Shown here piece after piece: positions 34,710-43,986 of a stretch of DNA of 64,000 nucleotides; positions within the stretch are counted from its first letter, which is position 1, and every line of letters begins with the position of its first letter. The notes below the pieces were generated by a model that saw nothing but the letters and a program-made list of their open reading frames with translations, ran no database searches and was not told where the DNA came from. Made by a program: the position numbers and the translations under genes. Location of the stretch: assembly GCA_963723455.1 (NCBI GenBank), contig CAVRQM010000005.1, positions 372,001 through 436,000 on the forward strand, read 5' to 3'. The stretch comes from CAVRQM01 sp963723455. Its GTDB lineage: Bacteria > Pseudomonadota > Alphaproteobacteria > Acetobacterales > Acetobacteraceae.

Positions 34710-35981
34710 TGCGCCTCGTGCTGTGGATCGTGGTGCTCGGCACCGCCGCGGTGGCGCTGGCCTGGTGGCTGGCGGGGTTGCCGGGCAGCGTCACCGTGTC
34801 GCTGGCCGGGCTGACCATCGAGACGGCGACGCCGCTGGCGTTGCTGGGCGTGGTGGTGCTGGTGCTGGTGCTGCTGGCGATCCTGCGGCTGCTCGGGTGG
34901 ATTTTCGGCTCGCCGCGGCGCATCGGCTACTGGCGGGCGCGGCGGCGGCGCGACGCCGGCGATGCGTCCAGCACGCGCGCGCTGGTGGCCATCGCCGCCG
35001 GGGACGCCGACGAGGCCCGCCGCGAAATCGGCGCGGGCGCGCCGGCTGCTGGGCGACGGCGCGCAGCCGCTGCTGCTTGCGGCCGAGGCCGAGCGGCTGG
35101 CCGGCAACGAGGCGGGCGCTACCGAGCTGTTCCGCAAGCTGGCGGCGCGCCAGGACGGCGCCCTGCTGGGCCTGCGCGGGCTGTACCGGCAGGCGGCGGC
35201 GCGGGAGGACTGGAGCGAGGCGGCGCGGCTGGCCGGGCAGGCCGAGATCGCCCATCCCGGCGGCACCTGGCTGCGCGAGGAGCGCGAGCGGCTGGCGGTG
35301 CGCGGGGGGAACTGGAAGCAGGCGCTGGCGCTGGCCGGGCCCGACGCGCCGCGCGCGGCATACGCGACCGCCGAGGCCGAGGCCGAGCCGGACGGCGACC
35401 GCGGGCTGCGGCTGGCCCGCCAGGCGTTCCGCGATAACTCTGGTTTCGCCCCGGCGGCGCTGGCCTATGCGCGCCGGCTGCGCGCGGCGGGACGCGAGGA
35501 TCGCGCCTTCGAGGTGCTGCAACGCTCCTGGACGGCGGCTCCGCAGCCGGATCTGGCGGCGTTCGCGCTGGCGCCGCTGGGCGATACCACGCAGCGGCTG
35601 CGCATGGCCGGCCGACTGGTCTCGGGTCGTGCCGATCACCCGGAGAGCCATCTGGTGCTGGCCCAGGAAAGCCTGGATGGCGGCCTGACCGACGAGGCGC
35701 GGCGGCATCTGGACGCGGCCCGGGCGAGCCTGGACGAGCGGCGGGTCTGGGTGCTGCTGGCCGACATCGAGGCGGCGGAGCGCGGCGACACCGAGGCCGG
35801 GCGGCTTGCCCAGCGCGACGCGCTGCGGCGCGCGGCGACTGCAGCGCCTGATCCTGCCTGGCGCTGCGAGGCGTGCGGCACCGTGTTGCCGGCATGGCAG
35901 CCGGTCTGCCCGGCCTGCCAGACCGCCGGGCGGGTGCGCTGGGGCGCCCCGCCGCGTGCGGCGCTGGCGCTGCCGTCCTAG
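34709..35981 (+). pseudogene. HemY/TPR-type membrane protein, frame-shifted
   Basis: The first frame (34709 to about 35035) encodes two membrane segments (LVLWIVVLGTAAVALAWWLA and LLGVVVLVLVLLAILRLLGW) followed by FGSPRRIGYWRARRRRDAG, typical of the HemY N-terminus. A one-base shift at about 35030-35045 moves the coding to another frame. That frame continues with TPR-like sequence (LLGDGAQPLLLAAEAERLAG onward) to 35981. The C-terminus carries two CxxC pairs (CEACGTVLPAW and CPACQTAG), a rubredoxin-like zinc ribbon. HemY proteins of this type are linked to haem synthesis by gene order, but a catalytic role is unproven. Its start overlaps the mitofilin-like stop by one base. Confidence 0.75.
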
Positions 35982-36058
35982 CGACGGCGGATCGCGACGC
36001 AGGACCGGAGCGCCCGCCGGTCAGACAGAGAACGCGAGAGTAGGGAGCGGCGATAGAC

Positions 36059-36601
36059 GTGGACATCAAGGAAACCAGGCTGGCCGGCGTGTTCGTGGTC
36101 ACGCCCAAGCCTTTCGGCGACGACCGCGGGTTCTTCGCGCGCATGTTCGACAGCCGGCTGTTCGAGCAGGCCGGGCTGATCGGCCGGTTCGTCAACATCA
36201 ACAACTCGCTGTCGCGGCATCGCGGCACGCTGCGCGGCATGCACCTGCAGCTGGCGCCGTCCGCGGAAGCCAAGCTGGTGCGCTGCGTGCGTGGCGCGCT
36301 GTTCGACGTGGCGGTGGATGCGCGCCCCGAATCACCGACCTGCTGCCAGTGGTACGGCCACGAGCTGAGCGCCGAAAACCGGCAAATGATGTACGTGCCG
36401 GAAGGCTTCGCTCACGCATTCATCACGCTTGCCGACGATACCGAAGCCATCTATCTGTCCTCGCAATTCTATGATCCGGCACGCGAGCGGGGGTTGCGGT
36501 GGAACGATCCTGCGATTGGCGTCGAGTGGCCCATCACTCCCGAGATCGTATCCAACAAGGACCGCGACTGGGCGGACTACGATCCGGCAAACTTCCGCTA
36601 G
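36059..36601 (+). CDS. RmlC/RfbC-family sugar-nucleotide 3,5-epimerase
   Basis: This 180-residue cupin matches the dTDP-4-dehydrorhamnose 3,5-epimerase family. Motifs are FGDDRGFFARMFD, the active-site LRGMHLQ with its histidine, KLVRCVRGALFDVAVD, and MYVPEGFAHAFITL followed by IYLSSQFYDP. It would epimerise a keto-sugar nucleotide for a surface glycan. The start is a GTG at 36059. No rmlA, rmlB or rmlD is adjacent and the cluster carries a cytidylyltransferase, so the substrate may be a CDP- rather than dTDP-sugar. It is the first gene of the glycan cluster. Confidence 0.85.
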   Translation: MDIKETRLAGVFVVTPKPFGDDRGFFARMFDSRLFEQAGLIGRFVNINNSLSRHRGTLRGMHLQLAPSAEAKLVRCVRGALFDVAVDARPESPTCCQWYGHELSAENRQMMYVPEGFAHAFITLADDTEAIYLSSQFYDPARERGLRWNDPAIGVEWPITPEIVSNKDRDWADYDPANFR

Positions 36602-36635
36602 GCAAACGTTCCGGTTACGTTTCAAGGTGTGCGGC

Positions 36636-37593
36636 GTGAGCGCGGCGGTGGAGCAGCTTCGCGGGCCGCGGCGATCGGTGCTGCTGACCGGCGGCACCGG
36701 ATTTGTCGGCTCGCGTCTGGCGCGACAGTTGGTTCGCGAGGGGTTCTCGGTCACGGTGCTGGCGCAGAGCGCGTCGCGGCTGGACCAGCTGCGGCGGGTC
36801 GGCGTCGCCGATGAGGTCGAGGTCGCGCGCTGCGGCGCTGCCTATGACGAGCTGCCGGTGATCGTGGCGCAGGCGCGACCCGACGTGGTGGTGCATGTCG
36901 CCTCGGTCAGCCGCGGCGGCGAGAGCGCCGCCGAGCTGGCGCGGATGATCCATGCCAACATCACCTTTCCGACGCTGCTGCTGGCGGCGATGCGCGCCGC
37001 CGGCGTGCGCCGCTTCGTCAACACCGGCACTAGCTGGCAGACCTGCGCGGGCGACGGCTACAGCCCGTTCAACATCTATGCTGGCACCAAGCAGGCGGCA
37101 GAGGATCTGTTGGCGTGCTATTGCCTGGGCGGGATGCAGGCGATCACGCTGCGGCTGTTCGACACCTATGGTCCGCATGACGAGCGGCGCAAGATCATCG
37201 ACCTGATCGCCGATGCGGCCGAACGTGGCACGGATCTGGCAATGTCCCCCGGCGAGCAGGTGATCGACTTGGTGCATGTCGAGGACGTGGCCGCGGCGTT
37301 CTTGGTCGCCGTGCACAGGCTGCTGGACGATACGGAAACAGAGGCATGCCGTGTACGGCGTCTCGGGCGTGCGCGTGACGCTGCGCGAGCTGGCCGAACG
37401 GATCGGCGAGGCGATGCGCCGGACGCCGCCGATCCGCTGGGGTGGGCGGCCATACCGGCCGCGCGAGGTGATGCAGCCCTGGTCGGGCTTCGAGCATCTG
37501 CCGGGCTGGGCGCCGCGCATCGGCCTGGATGCCGGGCTGCGCGAGGTCGTCGCCGCGCGCGGCGTGCAGCTGGAGGATATCGCATCGGCATGA
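36636..37593 (+). pseudogene. NAD-dependent epimerase/dehydratase (SDR), frame-shifted
   Basis: The frame from GTG 36636 gives the Rossmann motif VLLTGGTGFVGSRLARQL, then VVVHVASVSRGGES, RRFVNTGTSWQ, the catalytic FNIYAGTKQAAEDLL (Y-x3-K) and LRLFDTYGPHDERRKIID. After LVHVEDVAAAFLVAVHRLL the frame is lost near 37345. HAVYGVSGVRVTLRELAERI and the rest continue in the next frame to 37593. One inserted or deleted base would restore a protein of about 318 residues. It resembles extended SDR enzymes that reduce or epimerise CDP-linked deoxysugars. The next gene overlaps its end by 4 bp (ATGA). Confidence 0.78.
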
Positions 37594-39143
37594 CGGCCGG
37601 CGAGGGGTCGGGCGGCAATGATCGCGAAGGTCACATCCTGGCGGCCCGCTGGTCGATCGAGCGGCTGCGCCGGCCGGCTGCGTCCGAACTGGTCTGGCTG
37701 GGCTACGCCAAGCCGGAGGTGCTGGATTTCGAGTGTCTGGCCTGCGGCGCCGGCGGCTCCAAGCAAGGCGTGCTGCGCGCCGAGGGGCGGACGCTGTATC
37801 ATGTGCGGCGCATGCGCCAGCCACCAGATGCATCCGGCGCAGGCGCCGGAGCCGGAGCTTTCCGGCTTCGCGCGCCGGCTGCTACTGGAGGCAGGGCTCG
37901 ACCTGCACGCCGCCGCGGCGGTTGCCGCGCGCGCCATGGCCGGCCGGGAGGGCGGCCGGCTGGTCGACCTGGGCTGCGGCTGCGGCCTGGTCGTGGACAT
38001 GGTGCGCCGCCAGCCCGGCTGGTCGGCGTGCGGCGTCGATCCGGGTCCGCTCGCGACGCTCGGCGCCGAGGCGCTCGGCGCCACACTGACGTGCGGCGAG
38101 GCCGGGGCGGCGCAGGCCATGCTGGCCGAGGCGGCGTGCGACGTGCTGCTGTGCCGGGGCATGCTGGACCGCAGCGCCGAGCCTCTGGCGGTGCTGCAAA
38201 TCATGGCCACGCTGGCGCCCAAGGCTCGCTGGCTGCTGGGCGTGGCCGATGCCGAGCGGCTGTACACAGCCACGGACGGCAGCGCCATCCGCGAGCTGAT
38301 CGGGCGCGGCTGCTGATCCCGAGCGCGGTCGGCCTGCGTCGGCTGTTCGCGCGCGCCGCGCTGCGGCCGCCGGCGATCCGCCGTTCCGGCGATATTCTGT
38401 GGGTCGAGCATGCGGCGGCGACGCCGAAGCCGCAGGCCGAGGCGGCGGTGCTGGACCGCTATGTCGAGGGCCGGATGCGCGACTGGCCGCAGGATGCCTC
38501 GGCCGCGATGGGATTGCAGGTGGCGGCGCTGGAGCATGCGGTGGCGCGCGCCGCCGCGGGCGGCGACTGGGCGCGGCCGCGCGCGCTGCTGGCCCGGCTG
38601 ATGCCGGCGCTGGCGGCGGCGGGCGAGGCGGCGCGCGCCGCCGATGCCCCCGACATCGAGTCGCTGTTCCGCAAGGCCCCGGCCTGTTCATCGACGCTGC
38701 TGTTGCAGGCTGGCCTGCTGCATCTGGGCAGCTCCGGCCCGTCGATGCAGGCGCTGATGTGCTTCGAGTTGGCCGCGCTGCTGTCCGGCCGGGCGGCGGC
38801 GCTGTCGCCGACGGTGCTGCCGGCGGAGGCGGAGCGGCATTGGCAGGCGCGGTTCCATGCCGCCCTGGTCACCCGCGCGCTGGGCGACACGGCGCGCGCG
38901 GTGGCCGCGTTGCGGGCGATCGTCGCCGACGAGCAGCGCGGCGCCTTGCCGTCGCCGGCCTGGGCGGCGCGGGCGCAGTCCGAGGCCGAGGCGATGCTCG
39001 CCGCGCCGCCGATCCCGCCGCCGGCGCCGGCCGAAGCCGCCGCGCCGGGCGCCGGGATCCCGGCCGCCGCCGCCGCCGCCACGGCGGCCGTTGCTCGCCC
39101 GGCCAAGAAGCCCCCCAGGCGGTCGCGAAAGGCAGAGCGTTGA
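37590..39143 (+). pseudogene. SAM methyltransferase with C-terminal extension, two frame-shifts
   Basis: The start (ATG 37590) reads REGHILAARWSIERLRR and a cysteine-bearing CLACGAGGSKQGVL segment. Near 37803 the frame shifts, and HQMHPAQAPEPELSGFARRL, VDLGCGCGLVVDMVRR (SAM motif I) and LLCRGMLDRSAEPL follow in the second frame to about 38305. Then the original frame resumes with LLIPSAVGLRRLFARAAL and runs to 39143 through a helical C-terminal part and an Ala/Pro-rich tail. The two shifts compensate each other, giving about 517 residues. The cysteine-rich N-terminus plus methyltransferase core resembles sugar C-methyltransferases. Real sugar modification is inferred from the cluster. Confidence 0.7.
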
Positions 39144-40456
39144 GCCAGCGCGTGCTGATGCTGCTCGATGCGCAGGGCATGAAGCGGCTGGTGGCCGGCC
39201 AGCCGCCGATCACCCCGTTCAGCCACGACAAGAACCTGTTCCAGTTCGCGCACGAGGCGCTGCGGCGTGGCTGGACGGTGATGGCGAGCGTCGCGCAGGC
39301 GGATGCGGCGACCCGCCCGGCCTGGACGGTGCGCCAGATCTATCCGACCTGGGAGCAGGACGAAGCTGCGGTGGCGCACGATCAGGTCGCGGCGGACATC
39401 GTGGTGGCGGTGTTTCCCGAGGCGCTGAACATCCGCGCGCATTACCCCGATGCGAAGATCGTGGCGATCCATGCCGCGGTGCATTGGCTCGAAAACCCGA
39501 GCATGCGCCCGGCGCAGTACGTTTTCGACCTGATTACCGCGGTGCGTTACAATATCGACTTCATGGTGACGCAGAACGTCCGCATGGCGGACATCCTGCA
39601 GACAACCTACTCGCTGCTGGCGCGCTGGCCGTATCCGGAGCGCATCATCGTGGCCCCGCTCGGCATCGTCGCCGAGGAGCGACGTGCCCATCCCGATGCG
39701 GCGGCGATGCGCGCCGAGATGGGGCTGGGGGCGCATGACCTGGCCATCATCAATGCCGGCGGCACCTGGCGCTGGACCGATTTCAACACGTTCCTGGAAG
39801 CGTTCGCGACGCATGCCGAAGCGGCTCCGCAGAGCCGGCTGCGGCTGTTCGTCATGGGCCTGCTGCAGGCCACCAACCTCGATCACGGCGAATACGTCGC
39901 CGAAACCGAAGCCCTGCTGTGGCGGTTCCGCACGCAGCTCGGCACCCGAATCACCGTGTACAACCACTGGGATGACGCCGCGCAGCGCGTGCATGCCTTC
40001 ACCGCGTGCAGCAATGTCGGGCTGAACGTGAACCAGCCGAGCCTGGAGAACTGGCAGAGCTACCGGTTGCGCTTCCTGGACTACATGGCCGCCGGGATTC
40101 CGGTCATCAGCACGCGCGGCGACCTGATGAGCGAGGCCGAGGGCGGGCGGCACGCCTTCCTGGTCGATGCCGGCGATCTGCGCGCCTATCGCGAGACGCT
40201 GGACGCGATCGCCGCCGAGCCGGCGCTGGTGGCGGAAAAGGCCGAGGCGATGCGCGCCCTGGCGCGGGAGTACGACAGCCGCAACACCTATGGCGAGGCG
40301 CTCGATCGGATCGAGCGCATGCCGCGCCGGCCGCGCGACGATCACGGCGCCTGGGGCGACTGCGTGCTGGACTACGCCGCCCGGCATATGCGCCAGGAAA
40401 ACCGCGAGGCGACCGCGCGCGGCATCCAGCGGTTCACCGACTGGCTGCTGCAATGA
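39140..40456 (+). CDS. Glycosyltransferase (GT-B/GT4-like)
   Basis: This 438-residue protein appears to be a GT-B-fold glycosyltransferase. The C-terminal half has the donor-site features SLENWQSYRLRFLDYMAAG, IPVISTRGDLMSEAEGG and HAFLVDAGDLRAYRETL. The N-terminal half includes ITPFSHDKNLFQFAHEALRR and FMVTQNVRMADILQ. The start is TTG 39140, which overlaps the stop of the previous gene (TTGA), with an AGG-containing site upstream. An ATG at 39155 is the alternative. It would add a sugar to a surface polysaccharide. The donor sugar is unknown, but the neighbouring cytidylyltransferase suggests a CDP-derived or modified sugar route. Confidence 0.8.
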   Translation: MSQRVLMLLDAQGMKRLVAGQPPITPFSHDKNLFQFAHEALRRGWTVMASVAQADAATRPAWTVRQIYPTWEQDEAAVAHDQVAADIVVAVFPEALNIRAHYPDAKIVAIHAAVHWLENPSMRPAQYVFDLITAVRYNIDFMVTQNVRMADILQTTYSLLARWPYPERIIVAPLGIVAEERRAHPDAAAMRAEMGLGAHDLAIINAGGTWRWTDFNTFLEAFATHAEAAPQSRLRLFVMGLLQATNLDHGEYVAETEALLWRFRTQLGTRITVYNHWDDAAQRVHAFTACSNVGLNVNQPSLENWQSYRLRFLDYMAAGIPVISTRGDLMSEAEGGRHAFLVDAGDLRAYRETLDAIAAEPALVAEKAEAMRALAREYDSRNTYGEALDRIERMPRRPRDDHGAWGDCVLDYAARHMRQENREATARGIQRFTDWLLQ

Positions 40457-40595
40457 CGCTCGGACGTGGGCGACTTGTGCCGGTTGTCATCGATGCGTCG
40501 CGCAGCCGCCGCGCTGCGGACTGTAACGCTGGCGTGTTGTCGTCTATGCAGGCGACAGTGGACAGCGGCGGTGGCAGCGGGAGCATGAGAACGCA

Positions 40596-41366
40596 ATGAA
40601 GGCAGTCATCCTGGCGGGTGGCCTCGGCACGCGGTTGTCGGAGGAGACCAACATCCGCCCCAAGCCAATGGTCGAGATCGGTGGCAAGCCGATCCTGTGG
40701 CACATCATGAAAACCTACAGCTCGCACGGCATCAACGACTTCGTCATATGCCTGGGCTACAAGTCGTATGTCATCAAGGAATACTTCGCCAACTACTACC
40801 TGCATATGTCCGATGTCACGTTCGACATGCGCGACAACAGCATGAAGGTGCATCAGGCCAGCGCCGAGCCGTGGAGCGTCACGCTGGTCGATACCGGCGA
40901 GGCGAGCCAGATCGGCGGGCGCATCAAGCGCATCCTGCCGTATGTCAGCGGCGACGAGGCGTTCTGCCTGACCTATGGCGACGGCGTCGGCAACGTGGAC
41001 ATCCAGGCCGGCATCCGCCTGCACCGCGAGCATGGCCGGCTGGCGACGGTGACGGCGGTGCAGCCGCCCGGCCGGTTCGGCGCGCTGCGCCATGAGGGCG
41101 AGCGGGCGATCGGCTTCGAGGAAAAGCCGCGCGGCGACGGATCGTGGATCAATGGCGGCTATTTCGTGCTGTCGCCGCGCGTCGGCGAGTATATCGAGGG
41201 CGACATGACGATCTGGGAGCGCGAGCCGATGGAAAAGCTGGCGCAGGAAGGCAACATGACGGTGTACTTTCACCACGGCTTCTGGCAGCCGATGGACACG
41301 CTGCGCGACAAGACGCATCTGGAGGAACTGTGGGCCTCCGGCCAGGCGCCCTGGAAGACGTGGTAG
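40596..41366 (+). CDS. rfbF: Glucose-1-phosphate cytidylyltransferase
   Basis: This 256-residue nucleotidyltransferase matches RfbF/AscA, which makes CDP-glucose from CTP and glucose-1-phosphate. It begins MKAVILAGGLGTRLSEETN, followed by RPKPMVEIGGKPILWHIMK, and contains LTYGDGVGNVD, FEEKPRGDGSWINGGYFVL and GFWQPMDTLRDKTHLEELW. All are diagnostic. It starts after a 139-bp gap (40457-40595), which may hold an internal promoter. The usual partner, CDP-glucose 4,6-dehydratase, is not next to it. Instead another SDR enzyme follows 11 bp later. Confidence 0.95.
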   Translation: MKAVILAGGLGTRLSEETNIRPKPMVEIGGKPILWHIMKTYSSHGINDFVICLGYKSYVIKEYFANYYLHMSDVTFDMRDNSMKVHQASAEPWSVTLVDTGEASQIGGRIKRILPYVSGDEAFCLTYGDGVGNVDIQAGIRLHREHGRLATVTAVQPPGRFGALRHEGERAIGFEEKPRGDGSWINGGYFVLSPRVGEYIEGDMTIWEREPMEKLAQEGNMTVYFHHGFWQPMDTLRDKTHLEELWASGQAPWKTW

Positions 41367-41377
41367 GAGCGACGACC

Positions 41378-42418
41378 ATGCAAGTCCTCATCACCGGCAA
41401 CATGGGCTATGTCGGCCCGGTCCTGGTCCGCCACCTGCGCCAGTCGCATCCCGGCATCGAGCTTATCGGCTATGACACCGGGTTTTTCAGCGGCAGCCTG
41501 ACCGATCACGGGCAGTTGCCCGAGACGCAGCTGGATGCGCAGCGCTTCGGCGACGTGCGGCGGCTGCCGGGCGGGCTGTTCGACGGCGTCGATGCCGTGG
41601 TGCATTTGGCCGCAATCAGCAACGATCCGATGGGCAACAGGTTCGAGGCGGTGACCGACGCGATCAACCACCAGGCCAGCGTGGCGGTGGCCGCCGCTGC
41701 GCGCGACGCGGGGGTGAAGACCTATGTGTTCGCGTCGAGCTGCAGCGTGTATGGCGCGGCCGCCGGCGGTCCGCGGCGCGAGACCGACGCGCTGAACCCG
41801 CAGACCGCGTACGCGCGCAGCAAGATCGCCACCGAGCAATCGCTGCGGCAAATGCCGCTGGGCGGGATGCGCGCGGTCTGCCTGCGCTTCGCCACCGCCT
41901 GCGGCTGGAGTCCGCGGCTGCGGCTGGATCTGGTGCTCAACGACTTCGTTGCCTGCGCGCTGTCGGCCGGCGAGATCACCGTGCTGTCCGACGGCACGCC
42001 GTGGCGGCCGCTGATCGACGTGGCCGACATGGCGCGCGCGATCGACTGGGCGATCAGCGCCGCCGACCACGCGCCGCAATACGTGGCGGTGAACGTCGGC
42101 TCGAAGGAGCGCAACTATCAGGTGAGGCAACTGGCCGAGGCGGTGGCCGAGGCGGTGCCGGGCACCCAGGTCAGCATCAACATGAGCGCGCCGGCCGATA
42201 CGCGCTCGTACCAGGTCGATTTCTCGCTGTGGTCGGAACTGGCGCCGCGGCACCAGCCGCAGGTCACGCTCGGCCAGTCGATCGCGCAGCTGCGCGAGGG
42301 GTTGGCGGCGATGGGCTTCTCGGACCGCAACTTCCGCCAATCGCCGCTGATCCGCTTGCAGGTGCTCGACCGGCTGATCAAGGGCGGCCAGCTGACCGAC
42401 GCGCTGGAGCGGGCCTGA
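41378..42418 (+). CDS. NAD-dependent epimerase/dehydratase (SDR) of the glycan cluster
   Basis: This 346-residue extended SDR starts MQVLITGNMGYVGPVLVRHL (G-x2-G-x2-G type), continues with DAVVHLAAISNDPMGN and FASSCSVYGAAAGGPRRETD. The catalytic pair is in YARSKIATEQSL, and the substrate side has WRPLIDVADMARAIDWA and NVGSKERNYQVRQLAEAV. It would act on a nucleotide sugar. This subfamily often sits directly after rfbF with methyltransferases and may act on CDP-sugars, though the reaction is not known to me. A GGAG precedes the ATG at 41378. Confidence 0.85.
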   Translation: MQVLITGNMGYVGPVLVRHLRQSHPGIELIGYDTGFFSGSLTDHGQLPETQLDAQRFGDVRRLPGGLFDGVDAVVHLAAISNDPMGNRFEAVTDAINHQASVAVAAAARDAGVKTYVFASSCSVYGAAAGGPRRETDALNPQTAYARSKIATEQSLRQMPLGGMRAVCLRFATACGWSPRLRLDLVLNDFVACALSAGEITVLSDGTPWRPLIDVADMARAIDWAISAADHAPQYVAVNVGSKERNYQVRQLAEAVAEAVPGTQVSINMSAPADTRSYQVDFSLWSELAPRHQPQVTLGQSIAQLREGLAAMGFSDRNFRQSPLIRLQVLDRLIKGGQLTDALERA

Positions 42419-42428
42419 CCACGGCGCT

Positions 42429-43976
42429 ATGGCGAGGCCGACAAAACGCGGCAGCGCAGACGCGGCGGTGACGGTAGCCGCGCCGCCCAGGATCCATCTC
42501 GATCTGGCCGAGGTCGCGGACGGGCGCTGCTTCGTGGTCGGCTGGGCGATCCGCAAGCCGTCCGACGATCCGGACGTCCATCTGCGCCGGGGCGAGAAGC
42601 GGATGGCGCCGCTGGTGACATTCCACCGGCCGGACGTGATCCAATACTTCACGCATGTCCGCTCGCCGGACGTGGACCGTTTCGACATCGCCTACGGCTT
42701 CGTGTTCAGCATCGCCGCACGCGCCATTGGCGAGCTGATCCTGTCGGTGCAGGGTTTCGAGCAACCGCTGGTCGCCAATGCGCCGGGGCCGGAGAGCGAT
42801 GTCAGCTTCCTGAAGCGCTATGTGGAAGCGATGCAGCCGTTGGCGGAATCGCCGGGGCTAAGCGCCGCGCGCGAGCGGTTCCGCCAGTTGCTGATGCCGC
42901 GCCACGCCGCGCCGGCGGCCGCGGCCGGGGCGGCGGACGAGGCTGCGCCGGCTTCGGTCGAGGCGCTGCTGGCGGCCTGCCGGGCAGAGGGTGCGATCTT
43001 CGAGAGCGACGCCGCATCGGGCGAACCTGTGGCCCTGCTGGCGATCCACCAGCGCGGCCGCTCGCTGACGCACTCCCATCTTGCCATGCTGCAGGCGCTG
43101 GCCGCGAACGGGTACCGCACGGTGCTGGTCAATTCCAATCCCGAGTCGGAAGCCGGGCGCGACGCGCTGGAGGATGGGCGCATCGCCGGCCTGCTGCGCC
43201 GGCCGGATCATGGCCGCGATGTCGCCTCCTGGCTGCTGGCGCTGGTCCGGCTGGGCGGGCGGCTGGCGGCGGCCGACCATGTGCTGTTCTGCAATGACAG
43301 CTTCCTTGGCCCGTTCGACGACCTGTCCGGCGTGCTGGCGCACCGGGCGCGGGCGGCGGTCGATTTCTGGGCGCTGACCGATAGCTGGGACCGCGGCTAT
43401 CATCTGCAGTCGTCGTTCTTCGCGCTCTCGGCGCGCTGCCTGCATGGCGAGGCGTTCCGGCATTTCCGCGCGACCTACGCCTATCCGAACGAGCGCGAGG
43501 CGGTGGTGACCCAGGGCGAGTTGGGGCTGTCGCGCGCGCTGGTGGGCGACGGCGGGGCGACGATGGCGGTGGTGGCGCCGTATCCGCACCTGGCGCGGGC
43601 GTATCTGCAGGACGCGGCGCGGGTTCTGGACGAGCTGCGCGCGCTGCCCGAGCATCGCGACGCGCTGCCGGGCGAGACCGGCTATTTCGATCGGCCGCAG
43701 CGCGGCTTTGTGGATTCCGCGATGGCATGGACGCTGAAGCTGCTGGCCGATCTGCGGCAGGGCATCCCGCGCAACCCGCAGCACGTATTCTGGGAGGCGC
43801 TGCTGGCGCGCCACCGCATTCCGTTCGTCAAACGCGAGCTGATGCTGTCCAACCCGGCCGGGGTGCCGGGATACGATCGCATATTGCCGGTGGTCGCGGC
43901 CACGTTCGGGCCGGAGCACGCGGCGCGCGCCGAGCAGGACATGCGCCGCGGCGGGATGCGCGCGCCGGTGCTGTGA
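42429..43976 (+). CDS. RgpF-like rhamnan-synthesis family protein
   Basis: This 515-residue protein has a variable N-terminal part (about 1-170) and an RgpF-type domain (about 190-510). The domain is recognised by HQRGRSLTHSHLAMLQALAA, FCNDSFLGPFDDLSGVLAH, DFWALTDSWDRGYHLQSSFF and YDRILPV near the end. RgpF family members take part in rhamnose-rich or other polysaccharide assembly and have glycosyltransferase character. The N-terminal ATG at 42429 is 10 bp after the SDR stop, so it belongs to the glycan operon. The N-terminal region is unrecognised. Confidence 0.78.
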   Translation: MARPTKRGSADAAVTVAAPPRIHLDLAEVADGRCFVVGWAIRKPSDDPDVHLRRGEKRMAPLVTFHRPDVIQYFTHVRSPDVDRFDIAYGFVFSIAARAIGELILSVQGFEQPLVANAPGPESDVSFLKRYVEAMQPLAESPGLSAARERFRQLLMPRHAAPAAAAGAADEAAPASVEALLAACRAEGAIFESDAASGEPVALLAIHQRGRSLTHSHLAMLQALAANGYRTVLVNSNPESEAGRDALEDGRIAGLLRRPDHGRDVASWLLALVRLGGRLAAADHVLFCNDSFLGPFDDLSGVLAHRARAAVDFWALTDSWDRGYHLQSSFFALSARCLHGEAFRHFRATYAYPNEREAVVTQGELGLSRALVGDGGATMAVVAPYPHLARAYLQDAARVLDELRALPEHRDALPGETGYFDRPQRGFVDSAMAWTLKLLADLRQGIPRNPQHVFWEALLARHRIPFVKRELMLSNPAGVPGYDRILPVVAATFGPEHAARAEQDMRRGGMRAPVL

Positions 43977-43986
43977 CGGTCACTGC

